Below, in pieces: positions 57,401 to 64,000 of a DNA stretch of 64,000 nucleotides. Position numbers and translations under genes: made by a program. The stretch is taken from NCBI RefSeq assembly GCF_000471905.2, contig NW_006494916.1:2741083-2805082 (forward strand), given 5' to 3'. This DNA comes from Amborella trichopoda (lineage: Eukaryota; Streptophyta; Magnoliopsida; Amborellales; Amborellaceae). Position 1 is the first letter of the stretch. Each line of letters starts with the position of its first letter. The notes under the pieces were generated by a model, which saw only the letters and a list, made by a program, of their open reading frames with translations, made no database searches and was not told the origin of the DNA.

Positions 57401-57436
57401 AAAATAATGGCCCTTTCTGATCTTGAAGTAAGTTAA
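42410..57436 (+). CDS. Kinesin-light-chain-like tetratricopeptide repeat protein, two exons (possibly three)
   Basis: Exons 42410-44112 and 57211-57436 join as AG|T across a GTAAGG...TGTGCAG intron of 13.1 kb, giving 642 residues. The start is the first ATG in the frame. The N-terminus ([20 protein letters not shown]) lacks acidic residues until position 20, compatible with an organelle presequence, but this is a weak call. Residues about 120-590 are helical TPR-type repeats, for example [78 protein letters not shown] and [23 protein letters not shown]. The spacing and signature are those of plant proteins annotated as KINESIN LIGHT CHAIN-RELATED or TPR-like superfamily. TPRs bind partner proteins; the partner here is unknown. 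The residues across the splice ([15 protein letters not shown]) form one continuous repeat, which supports the long intron. GTAAGT at 57428 inside the last codons suggests an alternative third exon. Confidence 0.9.
44113..44984 (+). other. TPR-gene intron, first part
   Basis: T-rich intron sequence after the donor. No element was recognised. Confidence 0.6.
44985..45480 (+). mobile_element. L1-type LINE fragment (thumb/connection region)
   Basis: Plus-strand translation gives [20 protein letters not shown] followed by [16 protein letters not shown], and after a stop a GGQLGHKM-like segment. This is the region of plant L1 reverse transcriptases that normally reads R(I)P..V...IE..QR.FLWG...K....W. 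It is decayed and truncated at both sides. Confidence 0.65.
45481..45790. other. Unclassified, possibly LINE-derived
   Basis: Lies between two LINE pieces. Some plus-strand segments ([10 protein letters not shown]) could be worn LINE sequence, but this is not secure. Confidence 0.3.
45791..46301 (-). mobile_element. L1-type LINE fragment, opposite strand
   Basis: Minus strand reads [20 protein letters not shown] and [20 protein letters not shown], the same thumb region as the neighbouring plus-strand piece but from a different copy. It is followed by a decayed [12 protein letters not shown] segment. The hAT MITE at 46302 adjoins it. Confidence 0.75.
46302..46601. mobile_element. hAT-type MITE, family H1, copy 2
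   Basis: Perfect 8-base flanks GACATAAT at 46294-46301 and 46602-46609. Ends are CAGTGTTTCAAAAAGCG and GCTTTTTGAAATAGTG. The interior is an inverted version of the copy at 10475-10807, including the TAGGTTTTAAATGAACCTAA centre and CCTAGGCGGG arm. Confidence 0.92.
46610..47065 (+). mobile_element. Probable L1-type LINE fragment (zf-RVT region)
   Basis: Near 46815 the plus strand encodes [17 protein letters not shown], the pattern of the zf-RVT domain found after the reverse transcriptase in plant L1 elements. Flanking frames are broken. It may be the continuation of the fragment at 44985-45480, separated by later insertions. Confidence 0.5.
47066..47789. other. Unclassified intron sequence
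   Basis: Two overlapping frames on opposite strands near 47059-47448 have no recognisable family. A short inverted repeat sits near 47645-47665 (AGTGATCCTGAGGATCACT). Confidence 0.35.
47790..49316. repeat. Long inverted repeat, about 0.7-kb arms with about 100-base spacer
   Basis: Arm 1 is about 47790-48517 and arm 2 about 48620-49316. Examples of paired text: GTACCAGTTTATCATTGTGA at 47791 with its complement ending at 49316; AACTAAGTTATTAACCC near 48061 with its complement near 49060; GTATCTACTGGAAGAGAAAG near 48481 with its complement near 48630. By eye the arms are nearly identical with scattered substitutions. Each arm also keeps an unassigned frame of about 75-83 codons open on the strand opposite to the protease-like one. 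Confidence 0.9.
47790..50545 (+). mobile_element. Endogenous pararetrovirus (Caulimoviridae) fragment, fossil
   Basis: The right part (49317-50545) carries caulimovirid-type reverse transcriptase landmarks ([33 protein letters not shown]) and the start of an RNase H domain ([14 protein letters not shown]). Just upstream, 49190-49316 resembles the conserved stretch after the viral protease (KKFSIPKI then GDFILG). To the left, 47790-48517 and 48620-49316 form a long inverted duplication. Capsid, movement-protein and helper genes are not evident. The copy is incomplete and broken in several places, so it is an old integrant. The duplication arms are still much alike, so the rearrangement may be younger. 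No LTRs are expected for this family. It lies inside the TPR-gene intron. Confidence 0.8.
50480..51760 (+). repeat. Cluster of short tandem and direct duplications
   Basis: Within 1.3 kb: GGTGCCGTATTAAAA twice (50478-50510); GCCCATGGGTAAGGGT twice (about 50780-50812); CCTATCGAGAAAACCATAGC twice (about 51037-51080); a 41-base unit with CTCTCTAGGGGCAGTTAAGT just over two times (about 51108-51200); a 143-base unit from TTGGTTGTAGGTGTAGATAT to GAAGAGAAAGCAA twice (about 51260-51550); and TTTAGCTTAGAGTTGCTTGC twice (about 51670-51722). A roughly 85-base direct repeat (GTGATACATGA... to ...CAAACTCAAATGGATTAG) also occurs near 50540 and 51000. Confidence 0.85.
51776..52652 (+). mobile_element. RTE-clade LINE, 5'-truncated, in the TPR-gene intron
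   Basis: Starts in the region coding [10 protein letters not shown]-like sequence, passes a degraded active-site block (FVDT.VLIDE-like near 51860), the ECKFNNN segment and the distal MRMLRWM-like region near 52300, and ends CCTCAAATAGTTGGAAAAAGG with a run of GAT units. It is closely parallel to 21800-22650. Confidence 0.88.
52653..53740. other. Repeat-like stretch rich in GAATC / GATTC words
   Basis: From about 52780 to 53360 the words GAATCTCGATTCC, AATTCC and their complements recur every 15-40 bases. The outer parts pair weakly (ATAGTTACTGGAATC against CGATTCCGTGGTTACCA), so this may be a foldback element. No target duplication was recognised. Confidence 0.4.
53741..54966. mobile_element. 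hAT-type non-autonomous element, family H2, copy 2
   Basis: Ends CGGTGCTTTTTAAAATGCG and GCAGCACTTTGAAACAATG. Flanks GTTCCAAC and GTTCCACT share the first six of eight bases. The subterminal text matches the copy at 27445-28232 (GATGCAGGCGCATCACC, AATGTAGTCAATAAAG, CAGCCCTTGAAAACCCT). It is 1.2 kb with no transposase frame. Confidence 0.65.
54967..55755. other. Intron sequence, no gene seen
   Basis: G-rich text near 54970-55250 (GGGTTAGGGC, GGATTGGGGGGC) looks like worn LINE or low-complexity sequence. No frame is recognisable. Confidence 0.35.
55756..56040 (+). mobile_element. L1-type LINE RNase H fragment
   Basis: Plus-strand pieces read [14 protein letters not shown], then after a frame change [19 protein letters not shown], the C-terminal RNase H pattern (cf. 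VVDALAKRA in the 11100 copy). Confidence 0.6.
56041..57210 (+). other. TPR-gene intron, distal part
   Basis: Plain intron sequence leading to the acceptor TTTCTGTGATGTGCAG at 57210. No element was recognised. Confidence 0.55.
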
Positions 57437-57676
57437 TCAAAATCATAAAATGTTACTTCACCACTTATCCAGCCAAAAGAGAACAAGAGAGAGAAATTGA
57501 TTGATGCCTTTTCTCTAAAGGGTTATTTGATACTTACGCGCAAAATGCTTTCCACTTAGAGATTCAAGTTATAAATGTTGCTTCAATGACTCGGAATTTT
57601 GGGGGATCCAATTTTGTTTTGGGCCTGAACTCTTTCTGAATCAACTATTCAGATCTAGTTTTGTATTTTCTGGCAG

Positions 57677-57706
57677 ATTATGCAAGGATCACAATCGTTG
57701 TACTAA
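57677..57706 (+). CDS. Possible third coding exon of the TPR gene
   Basis: If GTAAGT at 57428 is used as a donor, the frame is in phase 0. The acceptor TTGTATTTTCTGGCAG at 57676 leads into IMQGSQSLY and TAA at 57704-57706, giving 649 residues in all. The donor is the best consensus match in the gene, but the alternative stop at 57436 is only eight bases further on. Confidence 0.35.
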   Translation: MMQGSQSLY

Positions 57707-58480
57707 GCTTTTACTCGTGTTGGATTTACCCTATAAATAATGCCATCAAATGTAACAACAGAGGGACGGACACACATGATTCTCTGCTCCTGTTGTACTG
57801 TGGTATATCTATTCAACATCAGTTTTAGAGGAGTGAAATCAACTGCGTTGGTCATGAATAATCAGATAAAAATATTATAATATGTTGATATCTAAGGGTC
57901 GTTTTAGTGGTCTTTTCTTGATCCTGGTTTTCTCGATAATTTTTCATCGTTCTCTTTGAAGTTTATTCGAAAAAGATGGAACCCTTCATCTGAAGAGCGC
58001 ATATAGCGTGCTCCTGTTGGGGCACATTATGCACTTACTCCCTCGGGTAAAAGACTTTGGAGTGTATTCTCCATCTAAAAGTTTGGAATCCACTTTAGAA
58101 TTACCGATCAGTATTGTCAATGGATTTTGAGTTTTTGAACACTTAGTACTACTGGCCGTCCGAAACTTGGGCGGTACCTATTTAATCTTAATCTTATATG
58201 TTTTTTTAGACAGGCAGAGTGCGTACGATTTCCTGTTTTTTCTTTTGGAAGTGGGGCGCCAAGTTGAATGAAATTTTGTGGTCCTGAACACACACCCCTA
58301 GCTGAGGGAACATATATGCACACTCTGGCGTATATAATCTTTCATATCATCCAAAAGATGGAGAATAAAACTTCGGCAGTACTTCGAAAAAAAAAAAGTC
58401 TTGGGAATTTATTCACCATTCCAATACGAGGATGCTGTTAGTGCTATAACCACTACTATTTCTCTTGTTATTATTTATTG
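57707..58480. other. 3' flank of the TPR gene
   Basis: Probable 3' UTR (CCTATAAATAATGCC near 57730) and intergenic sequence. The minus-strand frame at 58117-58323 has no support. Confidence 0.4.
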
Positions 58481-58802
58481 GAAAATTATTTCATGCGGTG
58501 GGGATTGTATTTCTACAATTGTGGTCCTTGAGACATAACACATTCATTTTAACGATGGATGCAAATAGGCGGTCCATCTAAATTTGCATCCATCTAAACA
58601 CAATTGAAACTAACGGTTCAAATGTCTTTTTAATAGAATTATTATTTTTAATTTTAAAAATTTATTTATTTATTGTATTCATGGTCTCCATGTTAGAGAT
58701 TACATGTCTTTAAAAGTTAGGTCCAAAACTTCATCTCTAAGAATAGATTTTTAGGAGGTGACTCATTTCTACATGGACTCATGACGCATAAAAACTGTGT
58801 TG
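58481..58802 (+). repeat. Dispersed repeat Z, copy 2
   Basis: Aligns with 881-1188: GAAAATTATTTCATGCGG, GGATGCAAATAGGCGGTCC, AACTAACGGTTCAAATG, GAGATTACATGTCTTTAAAA and CTCATTTCTACATGGACTC. Confidence 0.7.
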
Positions 58803-59019
58803 TTATTTATTTGGTGAAATTGTGAGTTTGATTTGTCTGATTCTTTTCTTTGCTTCTCTTTCTTGTGCTGCTGCTTCTCTCTGTTAGAGAGAGATGGCTA
58901 TTAAAAAAATTTAGGAAAGAAATGGGACCCCTTCCTTTCCAATTTTTAGAAATGTCAATTCCATGTTTGGATCGCATGTGGCATAAATCATTTGGAATAT
59001 CTTTTTTTTGGAAATACAA

Positions 59020-60480
59020 ATTCTCTCTCTAAAATATTTGAGATAGTTTCTCTCTCTAAAATTTTAATGCTCTCTTTCAAAAACTTAAAATTTGAAAGTG
59101 AAAAGTTTATATAGAGATCAGGCTCTAAACAATCAAATTAGAGCCTACCTCAAAACTTTTACTAGCAAAGGTTGTTTTGATGCCCAAATATAATCAAATT
59201 GATCTTCTCCACATCAAGATGCATGGACATGAAAAAAAAATGGATTTCAAGTTTTGAATCTTGTAGCGCATTTTGAACCGTCAATTTTCAATATTTTCAA
59301 GCTTTCGTGGATCTGCTACTATTTTTGAAGCTTTAAATTTTACAACTAAAGATGAAAATATAATTTAAGGTTATTACAAAAATTTTCGGTGTTAAAACCA
59401 TATTTCTCGACACTATTTAAATGTGGGCTCTAATTTGATCGTTTAGAGCCTCGGCTCTATACAAACCACACCAAATTTGAAATAGTTTCTCTCTCTAAAA
59501 TTTTTGAGATAGTTTCTCTCTAAAAAATTTATATACTTTCTCTCTCTAAAATTTGATATAGTTCATTTCTCTAAAATTTTGAGATACTTTCTCTCTCTAA
59601 AACTTAAAATTTGAGATAGTTTCTCTCTATAAAATTTTTGAGATAGTTTCACTTTCTAAACAATTTCGAATAGTTTCTCTTTCTAAACAATTTCAGGTAG
59701 TTTCTCTCTCTAAAATATGATATAGTTTCTCTCTCTAAAATTTTGAGGTACTTTCTCTATCTAAAACATAAAATTTTAAGGTACTTTCTTACTCTAAAAT
59801 TTGATATAGTTACTCTCTCTAAAATTTTAAGATGCTTTCTCTCTAAAACTTAAATTTTGAGATAGTTTCTCTTTCTAAAATTTTAATATACTTTATCTCT
59901 CTAAAATTTAAAATTTGAGATAGTTTTTCAGTATAAAAATTTTCAAATAGTTTCTCTCTAAAAATTTTAGGTACTTTATCTATCTAAAATTTGATATAGT
60001 TTCACTCTCTAAAGTTTTAAAATATTTTCTCTCATTAAAACTTAAAATTTGAGATAATTTCTTTCTCTAAAAATTTCATAAAAATTTAAATTTGAGATAA
60101 TTTCTCTATCTAAATGTTTTGAGATATTTCTCTCTAAAATTTTTTCAGTAGTTCCTCTTTCTAAAATTTTATGTAATTTCTCTCTCTAAAATTTTAAGAT
60201 ACTTTCTCTAAAATTTTAAGATAAGTTCTCTCTTTAAAATTTAAGATTTGAGATATTTTCTCTCTCTAAAAATTTAATATGGTCTCTCTAAAATTTTAAA
60301 TTTGAGATAACTTCTCTCACTATAATTTTTTATTATATTTTCTCTCTCTAAAATTTTTGTATATATTATCTTTCTAAAATTTGATATTGTTTCCCTCTCT
60401 AAAAATTTAATATGTTGTCTCTCTTTAAAATTTCATATAGTTTCTCTCTCTAAAATTTTAATATGTTTTTTATTCTTTAG
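59020..60480 (+). repeat. Minisatellite of 20-30-base units (GAGATAGTTTCTCTCTCTAA plus AATTT)
   Basis: Dozens of degenerate units of the form (GA)GATA(G/C)TTTCTCTCTCTAAAATTT, with longer units carrying an extra ACTTAAAATT, run from about 59020 to 60480. A family M MITE interrupts the array at 59098-59472. No coding frame. Confidence 0.9.
59098..59472. mobile_element. Mutator-like foldback MITE, family M, copy 7, inside the minisatellite
   Basis: The flanking AAATTTGAAA on both sides (59088-59097 and 59473-59482) includes the 9-base duplication. Arms are GTGAAAAGTTTATATAGAG and, inversely, GGTGTGGTTTGTATAGAGC. The variable block is AGGCTCTAAACAATCAAATT, as in copy 3. Removing the element restores an ordinary array unit, so it arrived after the array formed. 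Confidence 0.85.
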
Positions 60481-60973
60481 CAACAAAATGGATTGTTTTC
60501 ATGAATTGTCAATTGAGATTTTCAAAATTTAGGCTTAAAATGAGCATTCAAGAATCCCACAGAAATTCCAATTCCAATAGAAATGTCAATTCTAAGCGAA
60601 TCAAACACAATTGGCTCAACTTTTCTAAAAAAGATAACTTTTGAAAAGATGAATCCAACGAGCAAAACGGGCCCTAAAGGAAAAGACGGACACTTTCTTC
60701 CCTCTCTTTTTGTTTTTCTTCTTGGGTGAGGAAGTCATCTGACAAGTACCTGGCTCAAGAAGGTCATGATACAAAAAGAACAAAAGCAATGGTTTAAAAA
60801 AGTACAGAGAAAATTTTTGTGCTTAAAAAACATAACATCATATATAAACCCTCAAGTGCGCATGAGAGAGAGAGAGAGAGAGAGAGAGGTCATTAACTTG
60901 GCAAAGTTGGTATAAATTAGTATTTTGAAGGACAAAAGGGTAGAATGCGACATCCATTCATTTCATATAGGAC

Positions 60974-61456
60974 CAGCGTTTCGTGAAGTCTGTTACTCGG
61001 GCCCGGGCCCTTGCTGCGCACGCCCAAGTTATCCCAAGTTGGAGGTCCATATCGAGGATCTTAAAAGAAATTTCAGAAAAATTATAAAAAATTCTAAAAG
61101 AATAAGAAATACATTTGTAACATGTTTGATTTTGTTTTCGATCATTTTGATAAAGATTGGAAAGTATTTTAGTTATGAATACTTATTTTTATATGTTCCC
61201 ATTTTTTTTGAAAATACCTCCGGTAATAAACTCATTTTAAAATTTATTTTTTGCTATATTTTTTTTAACCACAATTAGTTTTGTTTTGTTAAATTTTATT
61301 TTGAATATATTTTTCATATTTTTTAAGATTTTTTTTGTAATTTTTTATTTTTTAATAATTACTTGGGCATACTCGAGCCGAGTGACTCAGACTCGGGTAA
61401 GTACTCGGTTGGGGCATGGGCCGAGTGGTCGGCCTCAGTCGCCTTTTCCAACACTG
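60974..61456. mobile_element. hAT-type MITE, family H3
   Basis: Left end CAGCGTTTCGTGAAG; inverse right end CAGTGTTGGAAAAGGCG. Flanks TATAGGAC (60966-60973) and TTTAGGAC (61457-61464) match 7 of 8. The arms are GC-rich with ACTCGGGCCCGGGCCC-type text on the left and CTCGAGCCGAGTGACTCAG on the right; the centre is AT-rich. Confidence 0.75.
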
Positions 61457-61464
61457 TTTAGGAC

Positions 61465-61706
61465 AAGTTGTATTGTTATGATCAAAATGCTGGAGGGTCA
61501 GCTTATTTACTAAAGCCTGATAAATACAAGCTTAGAAGGGAGAGAGGTTATAAATACCAGCTTTAGTTTAGGGCTGTTTATTTCTCTTCTCCCATTTGTC
61601 TCCTTTCTCTTTTCTTTGTTTTTTTTTTCTTTTCCTTTCGTTGTAAATTTTTTTTTCATTAATCAATGAAAATCTCATTATTTGTTAAAAAAAAAAAAAA
61701 AAAAAA
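61465..61706 (+). other. LTR-like or retroposed transcript-like segment ending in poly(A)
   Basis: A TATA-like GTTATAAATACC at 61548, a T/C-rich stretch, AATGAAAAT and then 20 A residues at 61687-61706. This could be a worn LTR R region or a reverse-transcribed RNA. There is no gene content. Confidence 0.3.
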
Positions 61707-61809
61707 TGCCGTGGGATCATGCTTAACGATATTCAAATTTATACCACTAGAGTCGGGTCATAAGTCATTTTTCAGCATACCCTTTGCCTTTCTTGCATTG
61801 TCCTTGTCC

Positions 61810-62080
61810 GTAGGATACAGTTTCTATGAGTCCATGTAGAGATGAGTCACCTCTTAAAAATTTAGTTTTGAGATGGATTTTTAGAGTTAATTTTTAAGGA
61901 CATGTAATCTTTAACATGGAGAATATGAATATGAAAAAATAAATAAAATTTGAAAATTAAAAATAATAATTCTATTAAAAAAACATTTGGACCGTTAGTA
62001 TCAATTGGTTTTAAATGAACCATCTATTTGCTTCCATCTTTAAGAAAGATACTTTATACCTTGGGACCACAATTTTCCAT
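61810..62080 (-). repeat. Dispersed repeat Z, copy 3 (inverted)
   Basis: Inverse of copies 1 and 2: GAGTCCATGTAGAGATGAG, AAGGACATGTAATCTTTAAC, CATTTGGACCGTTAGTATC and a right end GGGACCACAATTTTCC next to a (TA)n run at 62079-62090. Confidence 0.7.
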
Positions 62081-62090
62081 ATATATATAT

Positions 62091-62270
62091 GGGTGTGGTT
62101 TATATAAGGTTACAAACTTAAACATTCAAAGTAATGCATATCTTCAAACTTTGTATAAGATGTGGTATACCACTCATTGCCAGAATTGCATCTTAAGATG
62201 TGGCAATAAAAATAGTTCAAAATTAGGCAGATCTATAAATACATGAAAATCTTGAAAATATACGATTTCC
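62091..62270. mobile_element. Mutator-like foldback MITE, family M, copy 8 (left half)
   Basis: Starts GGGTGTGGTTTATATAAGG with the variable block TTACAAACTTAAACATTCAA, then CTATAAATACATGAAAATC as in copy 4. It stops abruptly where the copia LTR begins. Confidence 0.65.
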
Positions 62271-62940
62271 TGATGGGAAATTGGATTTTACTCGAGAGAG
62301 AGGTTGTGGCCTCCTGCGCAGAGAAAGAGGAGCCTCTCTCGAGAGAGAACAGAGCTTTTTGTGAGAGAAACAGTTTGTCTATACCTTACTAGAGTGTGGC
62401 ATTGTGGGAGATTGAGTTTTAAGTATTTGGTTGTCTCAAATATGAATCCTTATAATTTTTCACTAATCAATTAGTGAAAAACTATCGATTGTCTTTGCTT
62501 ATGGATGTAGACACACTTACGATGAACCACGTAAAATCTGTCCTTTTTGCAATATTTATTTCCTGCTTTACTTTTCGTACTTGTTGTTTGCTTGTTCCCG
62601 GTTCTATTTTTCTCATACTTTATTTGTAAAAAATTAACCCGTCGAATTTTAAACTTTTTGTGTACAACAAGTGGTATCAGAACATGATTTGGTGTGTCAG
62701 TATGGCGGTATAGATTTCGAATGTAAAGTTCAAGATGGAGAAATTTGAGGGCAAGAAATTTTTTTTTTCAGCAAGAATTGCAAAGGAATTTATTTGCACA
62801 AGGAGAAGACTTCATAATATTATCTGATGATTGTTGGAATGGCGAGCAAGTGACTTTTGATATCAAGGTGGAGATTGTTGGATTTAGTGATATCCAAAAT
62901 CACGTCCTTAAGAAAGTCCTATATTATTGGTAGCAATATT
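62271..62940 (+). mobile_element. Copia-type LTR retrotransposon, 5' LTR and start of the internal region (fossil)
   Basis: A probable LTR begins TGATGGGAAATT and ends near ACTTTTTGTGTACAACA at about 62668, followed by TGGTATCAGAAC, a primer binding site complementary to initiator tRNA-Met. A gag-like beginning (MEKFEGKKF) follows near 62734. The rest of the element is missing, so it is a broken remnant. It appears to have inserted into MITE copy 8. Confidence 0.7.
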
Positions 62941-63435
62941 AATATTGATGTGTTTTCATATTTATTGGTTTCTTATTTAATTGAATAATTATAATTATGT
63001 AAGACATTATCTTTTGGATAAGTTATTTAAGATAGACTTGATAACCAAGAAAAGATAAAATTAAAATTTTTTATAAAGTTGAAAAAAAATAGGAAGAGCC
63101 ATTCATGTACCACTTTATGGGCTTGCACTTTTCTTTGCTAGTGGATTATTATACAGAGAAAATGTGTGCGGCTATCTAGGTCACCTTATGGGAAAGTTGG
63201 ACATTCGTTTATGCTGTGTTTGTTTGTAGGAAAGTCTTGGTTCCAAAAGAAATCTTCCCAAAATATTGTAGTACTTTTGTGTTTGGCGAGCATGAATTGC
63301 TACAGTAAAAAGATATATGAAAGTTTTCAAATAAGTTCCCTTTTCTTTTAAAAGGGAGAAACTTTAAGTTCCTTGGGAGAGTCTGAAGTTAGTTTGCTAA
63401 CTGACAATTATAGTAAATACCTAATGGCTCATATT
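62941..63435. other. No gene seen
   Basis: AT-rich sequence. Short frames (63166-63351) have no features. Confidence 0.4.
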
Positions 63436-63779
63436 GAATTGGGACCGATCCAATAGTTACGATTGTATTTATATTTGAATTTTAATTTTTTTTTTCAAAA
63501 TCTAAGTCATTTGAATTTGCAACGCCTATTCTTTAAAAATAAGCAAATCTAAAAATAATATCAAAAACTAATTTACAAAAATTAAATAGGCCAAAATACC
63601 CCTAAAATATTCTAGGGGTATTTTGATCAACTTAATTTTTTTGAATAAATTTTTAAGTAATTATTAGATGTGTATTGATGAGAAGAGTGAACGTCCTAAA
63701 GTTTATGTGATTTGGAGTTGTATAAAAATAATAAAAATTTAAATACAAAATATAGTTGTGATTGTTCAATCGATCTAAA
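63436..63779. mobile_element. Foldback MITE, family X, copy 2
   Basis: Left GGGACCGATCCAATAGTTAC against the inverse of the right end TTAGATCGATTGAACAATCA, continuing into TGTATTTATATTTGAA and its partner. Centre CCAAAATACCCCTAAA / CTAGGGGTATTTTGATCA. Same plan and related ends to 3-346. Confidence 0.7.
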
Positions 63780-63839
63780 TTAAATATGCGTCGTTGGGCT
63801 TACCCTATTCCATCAGCCCATAGGCTGACATGAATTTTT

Positions 63840-63844
63840 TCAGC

Positions 63845-63872
<28 letters not shown>
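63840..63872. repeat. (TA)n microsatellite
   Basis: About 14 TA units between two family X copies. Confidence 0.9.
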
Positions 63873-63875
<3 letters not shown>

Positions 63876-63932
63876 AAGCATCATGTCAGCCCACGGGTTA
63901 ACAACTACAGTATCGGGCAGCAGCCTAAATTG

Positions 63933-64000
63933 AATCTGAGCTTGATCCAATGGTCACGACCTCATTTCGTATTTGAATTTTCAATTTTTTTCTACAAATC
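63933..64000 (+). mobile_element. Foldback MITE, family X, copy 3 (cut by the window edge)
   Basis: GATCCAATGGTCACGACCTC, CGTATTTGAATTTTCAA and TTTTTTCTACAAATC align with the left arm of copies 1 and 2. Confidence 0.55.

Noticed and set aside
58117-58323. 68-codon minus-strand frame
   Set aside because: No family resemblance, no start context, and isolated in intergenic DNA.
58900-60480. CRISPR-like array
   Set aside because: Units are adjacent, degenerate and lack spacers, in a plant genome. It is a minisatellite.

Overview
This is nuclear DNA of a flowering plant. It is AT-rich, has long GT-AG introns and is packed with transposon relics of plant-typical kinds: RTE and L1-type LINEs, hAT, Harbinger-like and Mutator-like MITEs, copia LTR pieces and a fossil pararetrovirus. 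Large introns filled with LINEs suggest a woody or early-branching angiosperm, but the window does not settle the species. Only two host protein genes can be supported, both on the + strand.

Gene 1 is ATG9, the autophagy membrane scramblase. Its nine coding exons run from 18094 to 38908 and the reading frame passes every splice junction, giving 1,034 residues. A leader exon starts at 17981. A candidate first exon and promoter lie near 6120-6285, which would imply an 11.7-kb leader intron. Introns 2 and 3 (5.7 and 8.1 kb) carry LINE and MITE insertions. The tail encoded by the last exon contains a 48-residue unit repeated about 2.6 times and a roughly 20-residue unit repeated four times.

Gene 2 is a kinesin-light-chain-like TPR protein. 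Exon 1 is 42410-44112 and exon 2 is 57211-57436, with a possible small third exon at 57677. They are separated by a 13.1-kb intron that holds L1-type LINE pieces, a hAT MITE, a fossil caulimovirid with a long inverted duplication, a cluster of short tandem duplications, an RTE LINE and a second hAT element.

Layout: 1-6.1 kb, MITEs, an RTE copy, an LTR relic and a foldback element. 6.1-18 kb, probable ATG9 leader intron with a Harbinger-like element, a hAT MITE, a 3.5-kb antisense L1-type LINE and a foldback element. 18-39 kb, ATG9. 39-42.4 kb, intergenic, with four copies of one Mutator-like foldback family just upstream of gene 2. 42.4-57.7 kb, gene 2. 57.7-64 kb, intergenic: a dispersed repeat pair, a 1.4-kb minisatellite, a hAT MITE, a copia LTR piece and more MITEs. 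No tRNA, rRNA or CRISPR array was seen.

The most notable items are the pararetrovirus inverted repeat inside a transcribed intron (a candidate natural hairpin RNA), the amplified ATG9 tail, the ATG9 leader uORFs, and a foldback family whose inner arm sequence changes between copies while staying self-complementary.
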